In this document: one piece after another, positions 9,556 through 21,589 of the stretch
How positions within the stretch are numbered: position 1 is the stretch's first letter
Layout: each line of letters starts with the position of its first letter
Source of the DNA: Chromobacterium paludis
Lineage (GTDB): Bacteria > Pseudomonadota > Gammaproteobacteria > Burkholderiales > Chromobacteriaceae
DNA length: 64,000 nucleotides
NCBI RefSeq assembly: GCF_008275125.1
Contig: NZ_CP043473.1
Location: 558,001-622,000 of the forward strand
Direction of reading: 5' to 3'
Translations under genes and position numbers: made by a program
Notes under the pieces: model-generated
What the model saw: the letters and a program-made list of their open reading frames with translations, nothing else
The model's database searches: none
Told to the model about the DNA's origin: nothing

Positions 9556-9835
9556 TCAGGCAAAGCCGGCAAGCCCTCACGGCTTGCCGCAGGCTCCAGG
9601 AGCAATCGCGCCTGATTGTCGCGGCTATGCCTCCACTTGCAGGATCTTGATTCCCAGCTGCCGCAAACCCATCAGCCCTGTTGGGCGGGCAGGCCTTTGG
9701 CCTTGCCCGCGCGCAAGATGCATGCCGGCGATGGCGCGCTGTTGGACGAGCGCGGATGGAACGGGTATTGGGAAGCGAGCTTGGCTGATGGATCGCGGGT
9801 ATGGCCTAATTGGCCAACCCGCGCTACGGGTGACT
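9556..9835. other. Intergenic region with three dyads, no gene
   Basis: No convincing reading frame. Three hairpins are visible: ggcaagcc/ggcttgcc (9568-9588), gggcgggcaggcc/ggccttgcccgc (9685-9710) and gcgggtatggcc/ggccaacccgc (9795-9822). None has a T-run. The last lies just after the aroG stop read on the minus strand and may end that transcript; the first may end the plus-strand gene. Confidence 0.5.
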
Positions 9836-10939
9836 TCAATGTTCCAACAGCGGCCGCAACTTGGCGCGGGCGTCGCGCAGGATGTCGGCGGTGGTGCGCC
9901 AGTCCACGCAGGGGTCGGTCACCGAGCAGCCATAGCGCAACTGGGCAAGATCGGCCGGTATCGGCTGGTTGCCGGCTTCGAGGAAACTTTCCAGCATGAA
10001 GGCGCGGATGCTGCGGTTGCCGTGGTGTATCTGGGACACCGTATCGACCAGCACGCGCGGCTGCAGCGTGTGCTGCTTCCACGAGTTGGCGTGCGCGCAG
10101 TCCACCATGATGGCCGGCGGGATGTCGTGCTTCTTCATCGCCTGTTCGGCCAGCGCAATGCTCACCGAATCATAGTTGGGCCGGCCGCCGCCGCCGCGCA
10201 GCACCAGGTGGCAGTGCGGGTTGCCACGGCTGTTCACCACCGCCACCCGGCCATCCTTGCCCATGCCCAGGTAGGCGTGCGGCGCGCTGGCGGAGACGAT
10301 GGCGTTGAGCGCCGCGTCCAGGGTGCCATCGGTGCTGTTTTTGAAGCCCACTGCGCTGTCCAGCGCTGATGCCAGCTCGCGGTGGATTTGCGATTCGGTG
10401 GTGCGCGCGCCTATCGCCATCCAGCTATAGAGGTCGGCCAGATAGTGCGGCGACATCGGGTCCAGCGCCTCTCCGGCCAGCGGCAGGCCCAGCTCGGCGG
10501 CGGCCAAGAGGAAGCGGCGGGCGATGTGCATGCCCTCGTCCACGCAGTAGCTGTCGTCCATGTAGGGGTCATTGATCAGGCCCTTCCAGCCCACGCTGGT
10601 GCGCGGCTTTTCGAAGTAGGCGCGCATCACGATCAGCAGCGTGTCGTCCAGTTCGGCGGCCAGATCAGCCAGCCGGGCGGCGTAATCGAGTCCGGCGCGA
10701 GGGTCGTGGATGGAGCAGGGGCCCACCACCACCAGCCAGCGCGGATCGTTCCCGCTCAGCACTTTTTTCACCGCGTCGCGGCCGGCGTGGACCGAGGCGC
10801 TGGCGCGCGCGCTGGCCGGCAGGCTGCGCAGCAGTTCCGCCGGGCTGGCCATGGCGCGGTAGTCGGCCTGGCTGGATGGCGGCGCGTGGCCGTGTTCGAG
10901 CGCGAGTAGGCCGGGTTGTGGCCTGGCAAGCGTTGTCAT
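9836..10939 (-). CDS. aroG: 3-deoxy-7-phosphoheptulonate (DAHP) synthase, class I AroG type
   Basis: This enzyme condenses phosphoenolpyruvate and erythrose 4-phosphate, the first step of the shikimate pathway. The 367-residue length fits the AroF/G/H family. Motifs include [10 protein letters not shown] (about 70-80), [21 protein letters not shown] (about 104-124), GARTTESQ and the metal-site DCAHANS near residue 282. ATG 10939 is preferred because GGAG lies 7 bases upstream; ATG 10951 overlaps that site. The gene lies downstream of entA on the same strand, 146 bases away, so it probably supplies chorismate for the siderophore, perhaps co-transcribed. Housekeeping copies elsewhere are likely but cannot be seen here. 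Confidence 0.95.
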   Translation of the reverse strand: MTTLARPQPGLLALEHGHAPPSSQADYRAMASPAELLRSLPASARASASVHAGRDAVKKVLSGNDPRWLVVVGPCSIHDPRAGLDYAARLADLAAELDDTLLIVMRAYFEKPRTSVGWKGLINDPYMDDSYCVDEGMHIARRFLLAAAELGLPLAGEALDPMSPHYLADLYSWMAIGARTTESQIHRELASALDSAVGFKNSTDGTLDAALNAIVSASAPHAYLGMGKDGRVAVVNSRGNPHCHLVLRGGGGRPNYDSVSIALAEQAMKKHDIPPAIMVDCAHANSWKQHTLQPRVLVDTVSQIHHGNRSIRAFMLESFLEAGNQPIPADLAQLRYGCSVTDPCVDWRTTADILRDARAKLRPLLEH

Positions 10940-11085
10940 GATGTTCTCCACAGGATGATCCGCAAGCGAGCCGCGGATTCAGCCCGTCGTTTGCGGCAGG
11001 GCCGGCGCGCGGCCCCGGTGTCGGCGACAGGGCGGCCGCGCGCCGACGGCGCGTCCAGCCTCCCCCGGCCGCGCGGTCCGCATGT

Positions 11086-11850
11086 TCAGGCAGCCAGGGT
11101 GGCGCCGCCGTCCACCACGATGTCCTGCATCGTGACGTGGCCGGCCAGGTCGGAAGCCAGGTACAGCACCGCGCCGGCGACGTCGGCCGGGGTGGCCAGC
11201 TTGCCCAGCGGAATGCCCAGGCGGAACGCTTCCGGCTTGCCGGCGATGGTGCGGGCGGCGCCGTGCTCGTCCTGCCACATGGCGCGCAGCATCGGCGTGT
11301 CGGTGGAGCCGGGCGACACCACGTTGCAGCGCACGCCGTACGGCGCCAGCTCCAGCGCGGCGTTGTGGCTGAGGCTGGCCATCGCCGCCTTGGACGCGCC
11401 GTAGGCGGCCATGGCTATGCGCGGCACGTGGGCGGCGTTGGAGGCGACGTTGACAATGGCCCCGGCGCGGCGCGCCTTGAAGTGCGGCAGCAGCGCGCGC
11501 AGCAGGTAGAACGGGCCGCTGACGTTGACGGCCAGGCATTGTTGCCAGTCGTCAATCGACAGCGCGTCGAACGCGCCCAGGCGCAGCACGCCGGCGGCGT
11601 TGACCAGCACATCGGGCAGCGTGTCCTCTTCGGCCAGGCGGCGGCATAGCGCGGCCACGGCCTCGGCGTCGCGGATGTCCAGCGGCAGCTCGCGCAGCAC
11701 GCCGCAATGCGCGGCCGCTTGTTCGAACTGCAGGTCCAGCGCCACGACGCGCGCGCCGGCTTCGACGAAGCGCTGAGCCACTTCCTGGCCTATGCCCTGG
11801 GCCGCGCCGGTCACCCACACGCATTGGCCGGTGAAATCCAGTCCGATCAT
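11086..11850 (-). CDS. entA: 2,3-dihydro-2,3-dihydroxybenzoate dehydrogenase
   Basis: EntA oxidises 2,3-dihydro-2,3-dihydroxybenzoate with NAD+ to 2,3-dihydroxybenzoate (DHB), the catechol unit of the siderophore. The 254-residue protein is a classical short-chain dehydrogenase: cofactor motif TGAAQGIG near residue 13, NAG-type motif (NVASNAAH, about 137-144) and catalytic YGASK near 153. It starts at ATG 11850, two bases after the entB stop, so it is translated in the same operon. In C. violaceum the equivalent operon has been called cbaCEBA. Confidence 0.95.
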   Translation of the reverse strand: MIGLDFTGQCVWVTGAAQGIGQEVAQRFVEAGARVVALDLQFEQAAAHCGVLRELPLDIRDAEAVAALCRRLAEEDTLPDVLVNAAGVLRLGAFDALSIDDWQQCLAVNVSGPFYLLRALLPHFKARRAGAIVNVASNAAHVPRIAMAAYGASKAAMASLSHNAALELAPYGVRCNVVSPGSTDTPMLRAMWQDEHGAARTIAGKPEAFRLGIPLGKLATPADVAGAVLYLASDLAGHVTMQDIVVDGGATLAA

Positions 11851-11852
11851 GA

Positions 11853-12731
11853 TCAGGCCTCCTGCGACAGCTTGGCCTGGATGGCGGCCCACCAGCCGTT
11901 CAGCGTGGTGTCGCGCGCCAGGTCTTCGAAGCCGATTTCCAGGCCCAGCTTCTGCCATTGCGCCACCAGCTCCATCACGCGGATGGAGTCCAGGCCGTAG
12001 TCCAGCAGGTTGTCGCCGCCGGCCAGGCTGTCGTCGCCGTCTTCCAGCACGGTCAGCACCTGGGCCTTCAGCCATTCGCGGGTCAGCGCGGCGTCGCCGC
12101 CGGCAACCGCCAGGTCGGACTGCGCGATCACCGTGCCGCAGCGGATGGCCACGTAGCGCAGCGCCATCTTGTGCTCTTCCTCGCTGAAGTCCGCCACCGC
12201 GTCGCCGACCATGAAGGCCTGGATGTCGCGCATGAAGGCGTCGCAGGCGGTCATCAGGCAGCCGATGTGGGCGTAGACGCCGCAGATCACCAGCTGGTCG
12301 CGGCCCCAGGCTTGCATTTTTTCCTGCAGGTCGCTGCGCTGGAAGGCGCTGTAGCGCCATTTGACCAGCACGGTGTCCTGCTCGCGTGGGGCCAGCCGCG
12401 GGGTCACCACTTGCACAGCCGGATCGGCGGTGGTCAGGCCCGGGCCCCACATATCGTTTAGCAGCGCGCGGTCTTCCGGCTTCTGTTCGGTCGGCTGCGC
12501 GGTGTAGATCACCGGCACGCCGTGGCTGTCGGCCCAGCGGCGCAGCGCCTCCACCTTGGAAACCAGTTCGTTCACCAGCGCGCTGTCCTCGCCGTAGAAG
12601 GCCAGGAAATAGCGCTGCATGTCGTGGATCAGCAGCGCGGCGCGCTGCGGCTCCACGCGCCAGGCGGTCTTGTTGGCGGGGAAGTCGGCCGCCTGCGGCA
12701 GCGGGTAGGCGTTCAGTTTGGGAATGCTCAT
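11853..12731 (-). CDS. entB: Isochorismatase / aryl carrier protein EntB
   Basis: The N-terminal domain hydrolyses isochorismate to 2,3-dihydro-2,3-dihydroxybenzoate; the C-terminal aryl carrier domain holds activated DHB for the NRPS. The 292 residues contain the isochorismatase fold (LLIHDMQRYF near 35, VKWRYSAF near 125, GVYAHIGCL near 158) and a C-terminal carrier domain (about 215-290) with the phosphopantetheine site LLDYGLDSIRVME. So it is the bifunctional EntB/DhbB type. It starts five bases after the entE stop and ends two bases before entA. Confidence 0.96.
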   Translation of the reverse strand: MSIPKLNAYPLPQAADFPANKTAWRVEPQRAALLIHDMQRYFLAFYGEDSALVNELVSKVEALRRWADSHGVPVIYTAQPTEQKPEDRALLNDMWGPGLTTADPAVQVVTPRLAPREQDTVLVKWRYSAFQRSDLQEKMQAWGRDQLVICGVYAHIGCLMTACDAFMRDIQAFMVGDAVADFSEEEHKMALRYVAIRCGTVIAQSDLAVAGGDAALTREWLKAQVLTVLEDGDDSLAGGDNLLDYGLDSIRVMELVAQWQKLGLEIGFEDLARDTTLNGWWAAIQAKLSQEA

Positions 12732-12736
12732 GGCGT

Positions 12737-14340
<1,604 letters not shown>

Positions 14341-14344
<4 letters not shown>

Positions 14345-15498
14345 GCCGCCTCCCTTGCGCCAAGGCCGAAGGCGGCCAGCATGGTGCCGAGCTTGGCTTC
14401 GGTTTCCGCCCATTCTGCTTCCGGCGTGGACGCGGCGACGATGCCGGCGCCGGCAAACAGCCGCGCCTGGCGGCCAAACAGCGTGGCGCAGCGTATGGTG
14501 ACCGCCCATTCCCCATTGCCTTCCTCGTCGCACCAGCCCACCATGCCGCTGAATACGCCGCGCGGGAACGGTTCGATCTCGCGGATCAGTTCGCGCGCCG
14601 CCGCGGTGGGGAAGCCGCAGATCGCAGGCGTCGGGTGCAACAGGCAGGCGAGACGCAGCGCGGTCATCGCCGGATCCTTAAGCCGGCCCTCGATCGGCGT
14701 GCCCAAATGCCACATGGCGCGCGTGCCCAGCAGGGACGGCGTCTCGGGGATGGCGAGCTCGGCGCAGTGCGGCGCCAGCGCATCGCGGATGTCCTCCACC
14801 ACCAGGCTGTGCTCATAGTGGTCCTTGGCCGAAGCCAGCAGGCCGGCCGCGGCGGCCTCGTCCGCGGCCGCGTCGGGCCGGCGCTTGGCCGAACCGGCCA
14901 GCGGAAAAGTGCGCACGCACGCGCCGCGCTTTTGCAGCAGCAGCTCCGGGCTGACGCCGACCAAATGGCCGCCGCCGGACAAGGGCAGCTGGAACTGGTA
15001 GCCCTGCGGGTTTTGCGCGCACAGCGCATCGAACACGCGATCCGGCGCCAGCGTGTCGGCAAAGTCCAGCTCGCAGATGCGCGACAGCACCGCCTTGCGC
15101 AGCGCGCCCGCCTGGAAGCGGGAAACGGCCTGGCTGACTGCGGCCTGGAAGCCGCTGGCGTCGGGCAGGCTGCGCGCGGCGATGGCCGGACCCAGCGGCG
15201 CGGCGCGTTTTGCCGCGCTCGCCAGCCGCTCATCGCGGTCGAAGAAGCCGTGGCAGGACGGGATGAACAGCTCGGAGGGCTGGTCCATGTCGAAGGGGAT
15301 GGCGCCCATCACCAGCGGCTGGTCTATGCCGCTGGCGCGCGCATCGGCGAACGCGCGGCGCAACGCGGAATGGAAGCCGGCGTGGTTCGCGGGCAGCGCC
15401 AGGCGGGCATGGATGCCGGCCGCTTTCAGGCTGCGGTGGGCAGAGAGGAAGTAATACACCTCGTCTTGCGGGGCGTTCATCGCAGATGGCGTGCGCAT
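14341..15498 (-). CDS. entC: Isochorismate synthase EntC
   Basis: EntC isomerises chorismate to isochorismate, the committed step to DHB. The 385-residue product has the chorismate-binding enzyme fold with FPLAGSAKRRPD (about 220-231), HLGTPIEGRLKD, LLHPTPAICGFPT and the C-terminal PRGVFSGMVGW and FAGAGIV motifs. ATG 15498 follows GGAG by 7 bases; the frame opens farther upstream, but that lies inside the Fur box. First gene of the entCEBA operon, with a Fur-box promoter region directly upstream, so iron repression is expected. Confidence 0.96.
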
Positions 15499-15510
15499 GG
15501 CAGGCTCCAA

Positions 15511-15533
15511 ATGATAATGATAATAGTTATCGT
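15511..15533 (-). promoter_or_regulatory. Fur box upstream of entC
   Basis: The plus-strand sequence atgataatgataatagttat matches the Fur consensus GATAATGATAATCATTATC closely through its first half and partly through the second, 13 bases upstream of the entC start. It should repress entCEBA when iron is plentiful. Confidence 0.85.
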
Positions 15534-15713
15534 TACAAATTATATTCAAAATCGCGCGGCGTCAACCATAAAAGTGCCGCGTGATGCGTCTGTGGGCTTG
15601 ATCGGTGCGTGTTTCTCGTGAACCGAAAAACTATGTTGCGCGCCCTGGCCCAGCTCGTCGGCCCGCATCGCGCAAGCCGCCTGTTGCGGGCGCCGCGCCG
15701 GGAGGAATGGCGC

Positions 15714-18700
15714 CTAGCGCGCCGGCAGCAGCCGCTGCGCCAGCGTCTCGCCGATGCGCCGCAAGGGTTCCGGGTCGCTCATGCCGAAGTGGTCGCAATC
15801 GAGCGCGATCACCTCCAGCCGGCCGCGCAGGTACGGCGCCCAGGCTTCCGGCGAGGGCGCGTCGGCCGGATGGCGGCCCGCGCGGAACAGCAGCGCGTCG
15901 CCGGCGTAGGCAGGCGTGGCGCTGTCGCGGAACAGGCTCATGCCCTGCCAGGCGGCGTGCGCCAGCTTTTCCAGCCCGGCGCGGCCCAAGGGCGCCAGCG
16001 GGCTGCCGGCGCGCAAGAGACGCTGGTAGATGGTGTCGTTGTCCAGCGGCCGTCCGTCCGCGTCGGCATCCACTTCGCCGTTGACGCTGAGCGCCGTCAC
16101 CAGCGCGTCGTGCAGCGTCGGGCGCGGACGATGGGTCCAGCATGCGGCCGGATAGCTGTCCATCAGCGCCAGCAGCGAGACGGTCTCGCCGGCCTGCCTG
16201 AGTTTGGCGGCCATGGCCTGGGCCAGCGCGCCACCCAGCGACCAGCCCAACAGCCGGTAGGGGCCGCGCGGCTGGATGGCGCGGATGCGCGCCAGATGGC
16301 CGTCCACCATGGCGTCGAAACTGGCCGGCGCGTCGCCGCGCATGCCCTCTGCCTGCAAGCCGTAGATGGCGACGCCGGGCAGATGGCGCGCCAGGCCCAG
16401 ATAGCACCAGGACAAGCCTTCGGCCGGATGCAGGCAGAACAGGGCGGGCTGCGCGCCGGACTGGATGGGCAGCACCGGGCCGAAGGGATCGCTTTCCTGG
16501 ACGGGCGGCCGGTGCGCGGCCGGCGCGGACAGGGCCTGGGCCAGGGCGGCGACGGTACGGTGGCTGAACAGCGCCGACACCGGCACCTCGCGGCTGAGTT
16601 CGCGGCTTAGACGGTTGGCGGCCTGGATGGCCTGCAGCGACTTGCCGCCCATGTCGAAAAAGTTGGCGCGCGGGCTGTCCGGCGCGCTGCCCAGCACCGC
16701 CTGCCATACCGCCATGATGCGCGTTTCCAGCGGCGTGGCCTGGACCGCAGCGGAGGGCGCCGGCGCGGCCTGGGCCTGCGCGGCCAGGCGTTTGCGGTCT
16801 ACTTTGCCGTTGACGTTGCGCGGCAGCTGCGGCAGCCAGTGCCAGCGGTCCGGCACGGCGGCGGCGGGCAGCGCATGGCTCAGCGCGCGGCGCAGCGCGG
16901 CGGGTTCCAGCGCGGCGTCGCCGCTCAGGAACGCGGCCAGCGCGTAGCCGCCGCCGGCCAGCGGCTGGCCAATCACGGCGGCTTCGCGCACGCCGGGAAT
17001 GGCCAGCAAGGCGTTTTCGATTTCGGCCGGGTCGACGCGCAGGCCGCTGATTTTCAGCTCCTGGTCCAGCCGCCCCAGGAAATGCAATTGGCCATCGCGC
17101 CATACCGCGCGGTCGCCGGTGCGGTAGGCGCGCGGCGCGTCCGGCAGCGCCTCCAGGGCCACGAAGCGGCGCGCGGTCAGCTCCGGCCGATGCAGGTAGC
17201 CCAGCGCCAGCGCGTCGCCCAGCAGGCACAGCTCGCCTTCCTCGCCCTGCATCACCGGCTGCAGCGCGGCATCGACGATGACGGCCGTCACGCCGGGGCG
17301 CGGCAGGCCGATGGGCGGCGCCCCGGTGCCGTTCCAGACCGCGCCGGGGCCGAACAGCACGGCGCCGGCGGCGATGATGGACGCCTCGGTTGGGCCGTAG
17401 CTGTTCAGCAGCGCGCAGTGAGGCATCCTCTCGCCCCAGCGGCGCGCCCGTTCCGGCAGGGCGGCCTCGCCGCCGATGATGGCTAGGCGCACGCCGGACA
17501 GCTGTTCGGCCAACTGAGGCGTCAGCGCGAAGGCCAGCTCGTGCCAGAAGGCGGTAGGCAGATCCAGCACGTCGATTTTCAGCCGCGCCACCGCGCGGCA
17601 GAAGCCGCCCATTGACTCCAGCATGGCGTCGTCGCGCAGCACGAGCGTGCCGCCGTGGCACAGCGCCAGGAAGATTTCTTCCACGCTGGCGTCAAAATGC
17701 AGCGGCGCGAACTGCAGCATGCGCTCGCCTTGGGCAAATCGGTAGAACTGGCCGGCGCTGGCGACGAAATGGGCCAGCGCGCCGCGGCCCACTTCCACGC
17801 CGTTGGGCTGGCCGGTGGAACCGGAGGTGTAGAGCAGGTAGGCCGGCAGCCGCGGCGCGCATTCGGCCGGCGCGGTTTGCGACGGGGCAAACGGCTGCGC
17901 CGCGTCCAGGCATAGCGTGACGGCGGCGTGGCTCAGGCCGGTCCAGGGCTGCCGGGTCAGCGCGATGCGCGGCGCGGCATCGTCCAGCACCAGGCGCAGC
18001 CTGGCTGGCGGGCCTTCCGGGTCCAGCGGCACATAGCAGCCGCCCGCCCACAGCGTGGCCAGAATGGCGACGATGGCGTCCGCGCCGCGCGGCAGCAGGA
18101 TGGCCACGCGCTCTCCGTCCTGCAGGCCTGCGGCGCGCAGCAGGCCGGCCAGCGCCTGCACCCGGGCCAGCAGATGGCTGTAGCTGAATGTCTGCTCGCC
18201 GCATTGCAGCGCCGGCGCATCCGGTTGGCGGGCGGTTTGTTCGGCCAGCATCGCCATGACGCCGCGCGCGGGGTGGCGCAGGGCAGGGCCGTTCAGCAGC
18301 GACAGCGGCGGCAGTCCGGGCAGCCGCGCCTGCAGCGCTTCGTCCGCCGGCGCGCGGGCCAGTTGGTCCAGCCACGCCAGCAGCGATTGGCGCAAGGCGC
18401 CAAGCCGCTCGGCCGGATAGGCATGCGGGTTGGCCTCCAGGCTGAAGCGCCATTCCGTGTCGAGCAGGCTCAGATTGATGGACAGGTCTTCCACCGGGCC
18501 GGCGCTGAGCGGCAGGATGCGGCTTTGCAGTCCGGCAAACGGCGCGCGGCGGTCGAACGGCATCAGGTTGAGCACCGGGCCGAACAGCTTGTCCGCGCCG
18601 CCCAGGCGGCCCAGGTCGCCGCGCAGCCACTCGTAGCGGTAGCGCTGATGGGGACGGATGGCGCGCAGGCCGTCTGCCGCCTGGCGCGCCAGTTGGCCTA

Positions 18701-19607
18701 AGCTGTCGTCCGGCGCCAGGCGCAGGCTGAATGGAACGATGTTCATCGCCATGCACGGGACGTCCAGCGCGGCGGAGCCAATCCGGTTCATCACCGGCAG
18801 GCCCAGGGTGATGTCGCGGCGGCCGGTGTGGCCGGCCAGCCAAGCGGAGACCGCCGCCAGCAGCCAGGCGGCCCAGCTGACGCGGCAGGCGCGCGCCGCG
18901 TCCTGCCAGGCGGCGACGCGCCCGGTTTCCAGCATGCCGCCGGCCTTGGCGACATGCGCGGCCAGCGCTTGCGTCGGCTCTAGCGCGACGGCGGGGCGGA
19001 AGCCCTGCTGGCGCGCCTGCCAGAAAGCCTGGTCGATGGCGCGCGCCTCGGCGTCGGCATAGGCGGCGTCTTCCGCCAATACGGCGTCCAGAGACCAGTC
19101 GGGCAGGGCGGGCGGCGGCAGGCCGGCCGCGCGGGCGTTATAGCGCGCGGCCACGGTTTTGGCCAGCAGGCCGTAGCCGTAGCCATCCAAGGCGATGTGG
19201 TGGACTTGCAGGAACCACAGGTGGCGAGCCTCGTCCAGCCGCAACAGGGCGGCGCGGCAGGGCAGCTCGCCGGCGGACCAGGGCAGGGCCAGCGATTGCC
19301 GCATCCAGGCCTCGGCCGCCGCGCGCGGATCGGGCTCGGCGCTGAGGTCCAGCTGGAGAGGCGCGACGCATGAGGGCGCGCGGCGCTGCCACAGCGTTTC
19401 GCCGTCGAATTCGAACAGCATGTTGAGCGCCGGGCAATGGGCCAGCGTTTCCTGGGCGGCGGCGAGCAAGGCCGTCGCGTCGAGCGGGCCGTCCAGTTCT
19501 ATGGCTTCAGCCGTCCAGTAGCAGGGAAGGTCGGGCACCAGTTGCTGGCCCATCCAGATGCCGTGCTGGGCGGCGCTGACGCGAAAGCGGGCGGGAGAGG
19601 ATGTCAT
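15714..19607 (-). CDS. entF: EntF-like nonribosomal peptide synthetase (C-A-T-TE)
   Basis: This cytoplasmic megaenzyme joins DHB to an amino acid and releases, probably cyclises or oligomerises, the catecholate siderophore. At 1297 residues it equals E. coli EntF in size and order: condensation domain (HHIALDGYG at about 136-144), adenylation domain ([30 protein letters not shown]; about 450-955), one thiolation domain ([12 protein letters not shown], Ser990) and a C-terminal thioesterase (GWSLGGAL). The A-domain reads FDASVEEIF where EntF has FDVSVWEFF, so the amino acid need not be serine. It lies between the ABC importer and entC and has its own upstream region. The C. violaceum counterpart was named cbaF (chromobactin). 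Confidence 0.95.
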   Translation of the reverse strand: MTSSPARFRVSAAQHGIWMGQQLVPDLPCYWTAEAIELDGPLDATALLAAAQETLAHCPALNMLFEFDGETLWQRRAPSCVAPLQLDLSAEPDPRAAAEAWMRQSLALPWSAGELPCRAALLRLDEARHLWFLQVHHIALDGYGYGLLAKTVAARYNARAAGLPPPALPDWSLDAVLAEDAAYADAEARAIDQAFWQARQQGFRPAVALEPTQALAAHVAKAGGMLETGRVAAWQDAARACRVSWAAWLLAAVSAWLAGHTGRRDITLGLPVMNRIGSAALDVPCMAMNIVPFSLRLAPDDSLGQLARQAADGLRAIRPHQRYRYEWLRGDLGRLGGADKLFGPVLNLMPFDRRAPFAGLQSRILPLSAGPVEDLSINLSLLDTEWRFSLEANPHAYPAERLGALRQSLLAWLDQLARAPADEALQARLPGLPPLSLLNGPALRHPARGVMAMLAEQTARQPDAPALQCGEQTFSYSHLLARVQALAGLLRAAGLQDGERVAILLPRGADAIVAILATLWAGGCYVPLDPEGPPARLRLVLDDAAPRIALTRQPWTGLSHAAVTLCLDAAQPFAPSQTAPAECAPRLPAYLLYTSGSTGQPNGVEVGRGALAHFVASAGQFYRFAQGERMLQFAPLHFDASVEEIFLALCHGGTLVLRDDAMLESMGGFCRAVARLKIDVLDLPTAFWHELAFALTPQLAEQLSGVRLAIIGGEAALPERARRWGERMPHCALLNSYGPTEASIIAAGAVLFGPGAVWNGTGAPPIGLPRPGVTAVIVDAALQPVMQGEEGELCLLGDALALGYLHRPELTARRFVALEALPDAPRAYRTGDRAVWRDGQLHFLGRLDQELKISGLRVDPAEIENALLAIPGVREAAVIGQPLAGGGYALAAFLSGDAALEPAALRRALSHALPAAAVPDRWHWLPQLPRNVNGKVDRKRLAAQAQAAPAPSAAVQATPLETRIMAVWQAVLGSAPDSPRANFFDMGGKSLQAIQAANRLSRELSREVPVSALFSHRTVAALAQALSAPAAHRPPVQESDPFGPVLPIQSGAQPALFCLHPAEGLSWCYLGLARHLPGVAIYGLQAEGMRGDAPASFDAMVDGHLARIRAIQPRGPYRLLGWSLGGALAQAMAAKLRQAGETVSLLALMDSYPAACWTHRPRPTLHDALVTALSVNGEVDADADGRPLDNDTIYQRLLRAGSPLAPLGRAGLEKLAHAAWQGMSLFRDSATPAYAGDALLFRAGRHPADAPSPEAWAPYLRGRLEVIALDCDHFGMSDPEPLRRIGETLAQRLLPAR

Positions 19608-19648
19608 ATGGCGGCGCTGCGGAGCGGCCTGATGCCGCGTAGATGAAG

Positions 19649-19690
19649 ATGATGCGCATCATAAATGCGAATGAGTATTGATTGCAATAA
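19649..19690 (-). promoter_or_regulatory. Fur-like operator region upstream of the NRPS gene
   Basis: Contains the palindrome atgatgcgcatcat (19649-19662) followed by aatgcgaatgagtattgatt, which resembles overlapping Fur half-sites but less closely than the other three boxes. It lies 40-80 bases upstream of the NRPS start, where a promoter is needed. Confidence 0.45.
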
Positions 19691-19712
19691 AAATCGCATC
19701 GATGGGACTTCT

Positions 19713-19740
19713 GCCCGAGCCAAGCGCGCTTGGCTCGGGC
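19713..19740. terminator. Perfect 28-base palindrome between ABC importer and NRPS genes
   Basis: gcccgagccaagcg is followed directly by its complement cgcttggctcgggc. It sits 24 bases after the ATPase stop (minus strand). There is no T-run, so it is either a weak terminator or an mRNA 3'-end stabilising hairpin. Confidence 0.5.
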
Positions 19741-19763
19741 CTTGCCAGTCTAGAGGCGAAGGC

Positions 19764-20528
19764 TCAGCCTGCCGCCAAGCCATCCACCAGAATATGCGGC
19801 ACGCCTTGCGGGCAGCGCTCCACCCGGCCGCGCACCCCGTAAACCGCCTGCAGGGCGGCGGCGTCTATCACCTGCTCCGGTCGCCCGTTGGCCGCCAGGC
19901 GTCCCTGCTTCAGCATGAGTACCCGGTCGGTATGGCGCAGCGCGGCGTTCAGGTCGTGCAGCACGATCAGCGTTACCATCTGGCGGCGGCGGGTTTCGCG
20001 GCGCAGCAGGTCCATGACGTGGAACTGGTGGTTCAGGTCCAGCGCGGATAGCGGCTCGTCCAGCAAGAGCAGGACCGGTTCGCGGATCAGCGCCTGGGCG
20101 ATGCCCACCAATTGGCGCTGGCCGCCGGACAGCTGGTCCAGATGGCTGCGCGCCAGGTGGCCTATGCCCAGCGACTCCAGCAGCGCCACCACCTCGCCGT
20201 CGCCATGGCGGCGGAACAGGCCGGAGGCGGTGGCCTGGCCGGCCACCATCAAGGATTCGAACACCGTCAGGTGCACGCATGGCGGCAGCGTTTGCGGCAG
20301 ATAGGCGGCCTCGCCGCGGCGGCGGTCCAGCGGCCGGCCGGCCAGGGCGATTTGGCCTTCGCAGGGCTGCAGCCCTGCCAGCGCGCGCAGCAAGGTGGAC
20401 TTGCCGCTGCCGTTGGGGCCGAGCAGGGCGGTGACCTCCCCGGCCGCCAGACAGGGCGCGTCCAGGTTGTGTATGACTTGGCGCTTGCCGTAGCGCACGG
20501 ACAGCTTGGCTATCGATAGATGCGTCAT
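19764..20528 (-). CDS. Ferric-siderophore ABC transporter ATP-binding protein (FecE/FepC type)
   Basis: The ATPase powers import of the ferric siderophore across the inner membrane. 254 residues with Walker A GPNGSGKST (about 38-46), signature LSGGQRQLVGIAQAL (about 138), Walker B LLLLDEP and the switch His in VLHDLN. ATG 20528 overlaps the permease stop by four bases. Third gene of the importer operon (binding protein, permease, ATPase). Confidence 0.94.
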   Translation of the reverse strand: MTHLSIAKLSVRYGKRQVIHNLDAPCLAAGEVTALLGPNGSGKSTLLRALAGLQPCEGQIALAGRPLDRRRGEAAYLPQTLPPCVHLTVFESLMVAGQATASGLFRRHGDGEVVALLESLGIGHLARSHLDQLSGGQRQLVGIAQALIREPVLLLLDEPLSALDLNHQFHVMDLLRRETRRRQMVTLIVLHDLNAALRHTDRVLMLKQGRLAANGRPEQVIDAAALQAVYGVRGRVERCPQGVPHILVDGLAAG

Positions 20529-21589
20529 GTCCGGCCTCCGTTGCGCAAGACGATGGCGATGAAGAAGGGAATGCCCACCAGCGAGGTGACGATGCCCACC
20601 GGTACGATGACGCCGGGGATCAGGTTCTTGGTGGCCACCGAGGCCAGGGACAGGATGGCCGCGCCGGTCAGCGCGCTGACCGGCAGGTAGAAGCGATGGT
20701 CCTCGCCCGTCAGGCGGCGCGCGATATGCGGCGCGATCAGGCCGATGAAGCCCACGGTGCCGACGAAGGCCACGGCCAACGCGGTGAGCAGGCTGGCGCG
20801 CAGCAGGGACGCCAGGCGCAGCCGGCGCACGTCTATGCCGAAGCTGGCGGCGCGGTCCTCGCCCAGGCGCAGCGCGGTGAGCCGCCAGGCATTGGCCAGC
20901 GACCACGGCAGAATCAGCGCGAAGGCGGCGAACAATAGGCCCAGCTTGGGCCAGTCGGCGCGGGACAGGCTGCCCATCAGCCAGAACACCAGGTCTTGCA
21001 GCGCGTCGGCGGTGGAGACGAACTGCAGCAGGGAGACCAGCGCGTTGAAGCTGAAAAACAGCGCGATGCCAAACAGCAGCACGCCGCTGGCCGCCATGCG
21101 GGTGAGCCGCGCCACGCCGTCCAGCAGCAAGGCTGCGCCCAGGGCGAAGACGAAGGCGTTGGCCGGCAGCATCCAGGCGGCCGGCACGCCGGGCAGGCTG
21201 AGGTTGAGCAGGATGGCCAGCGCCGCGCCGAAGGCGGCGGCCGGCTGCAGACCCAGGGTGAACGGATCGGCCAGCGGATTGTGCAGCACGGTCTGCATCT
21301 CCGCGCCGGCCAGGCCCAGCGCCAGGCCGGCGGCCACGGCGATCAGCGCGTAGGGCAGGCGGATGTCCCAGACGATGACGGCGGTGGACGGATCGGCGGC
21401 GGCCGGATGCAGCAGGGTTTGCCAGAACTCGGCCAGCGACAGGCCGCTGGCGCCGGTGGTGACGTCCAGCGCCAGGGAGGCGAGGATCAGCGCGGTCAGG
21501 ACGACGATCAGCAGCGAGCGGCGCAGCAGGCTGCGCCGGTAGTCGGCGGAAACGGCCGCGGCGGGCGCGGCCAGGGCGTGCTCCGTCAT
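20525..21589 (-). CDS. Ferric-siderophore ABC transporter permease (FecCD family)
   Basis: Inner-membrane channel of the siderophore importer. 354 residues with about nine to ten hydrophobic helices and the family motifs GAEMQTVLHNPLADP (about 93-107), FVGTVGFIGLIAPHIAR (about 265-281), the ATPase-contact region, and ATKNLIPGVIVPVGIVTSLVGIPFF near the C-terminus. Only one permease gene is present, so a homodimer is likely. Overlaps both neighbours by four bases. Confidence 0.94.
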   Translation of the reverse strand: MTEHALAAPAAAVSADYRRSLLRRSLLIVVLTALILASLALDVTTGASGLSLAEFWQTLLHPAAADPSTAVIVWDIRLPYALIAVAAGLALGLAGAEMQTVLHNPLADPFTLGLQPAAAFGAALAILLNLSLPGVPAAWMLPANAFVFALGAALLLDGVARLTRMAASGVLLFGIALFFSFNALVSLLQFVSTADALQDLVFWLMGSLSRADWPKLGLLFAAFALILPWSLANAWRLTALRLGEDRAASFGIDVRRLRLASLLRASLLTALAVAFVGTVGFIGLIAPHIARRLTGEDHRFYLPVSALTGAAILSLASVATKNLIPGVIVPVGIVTSLVGIPFFIAIVLRNGGRT

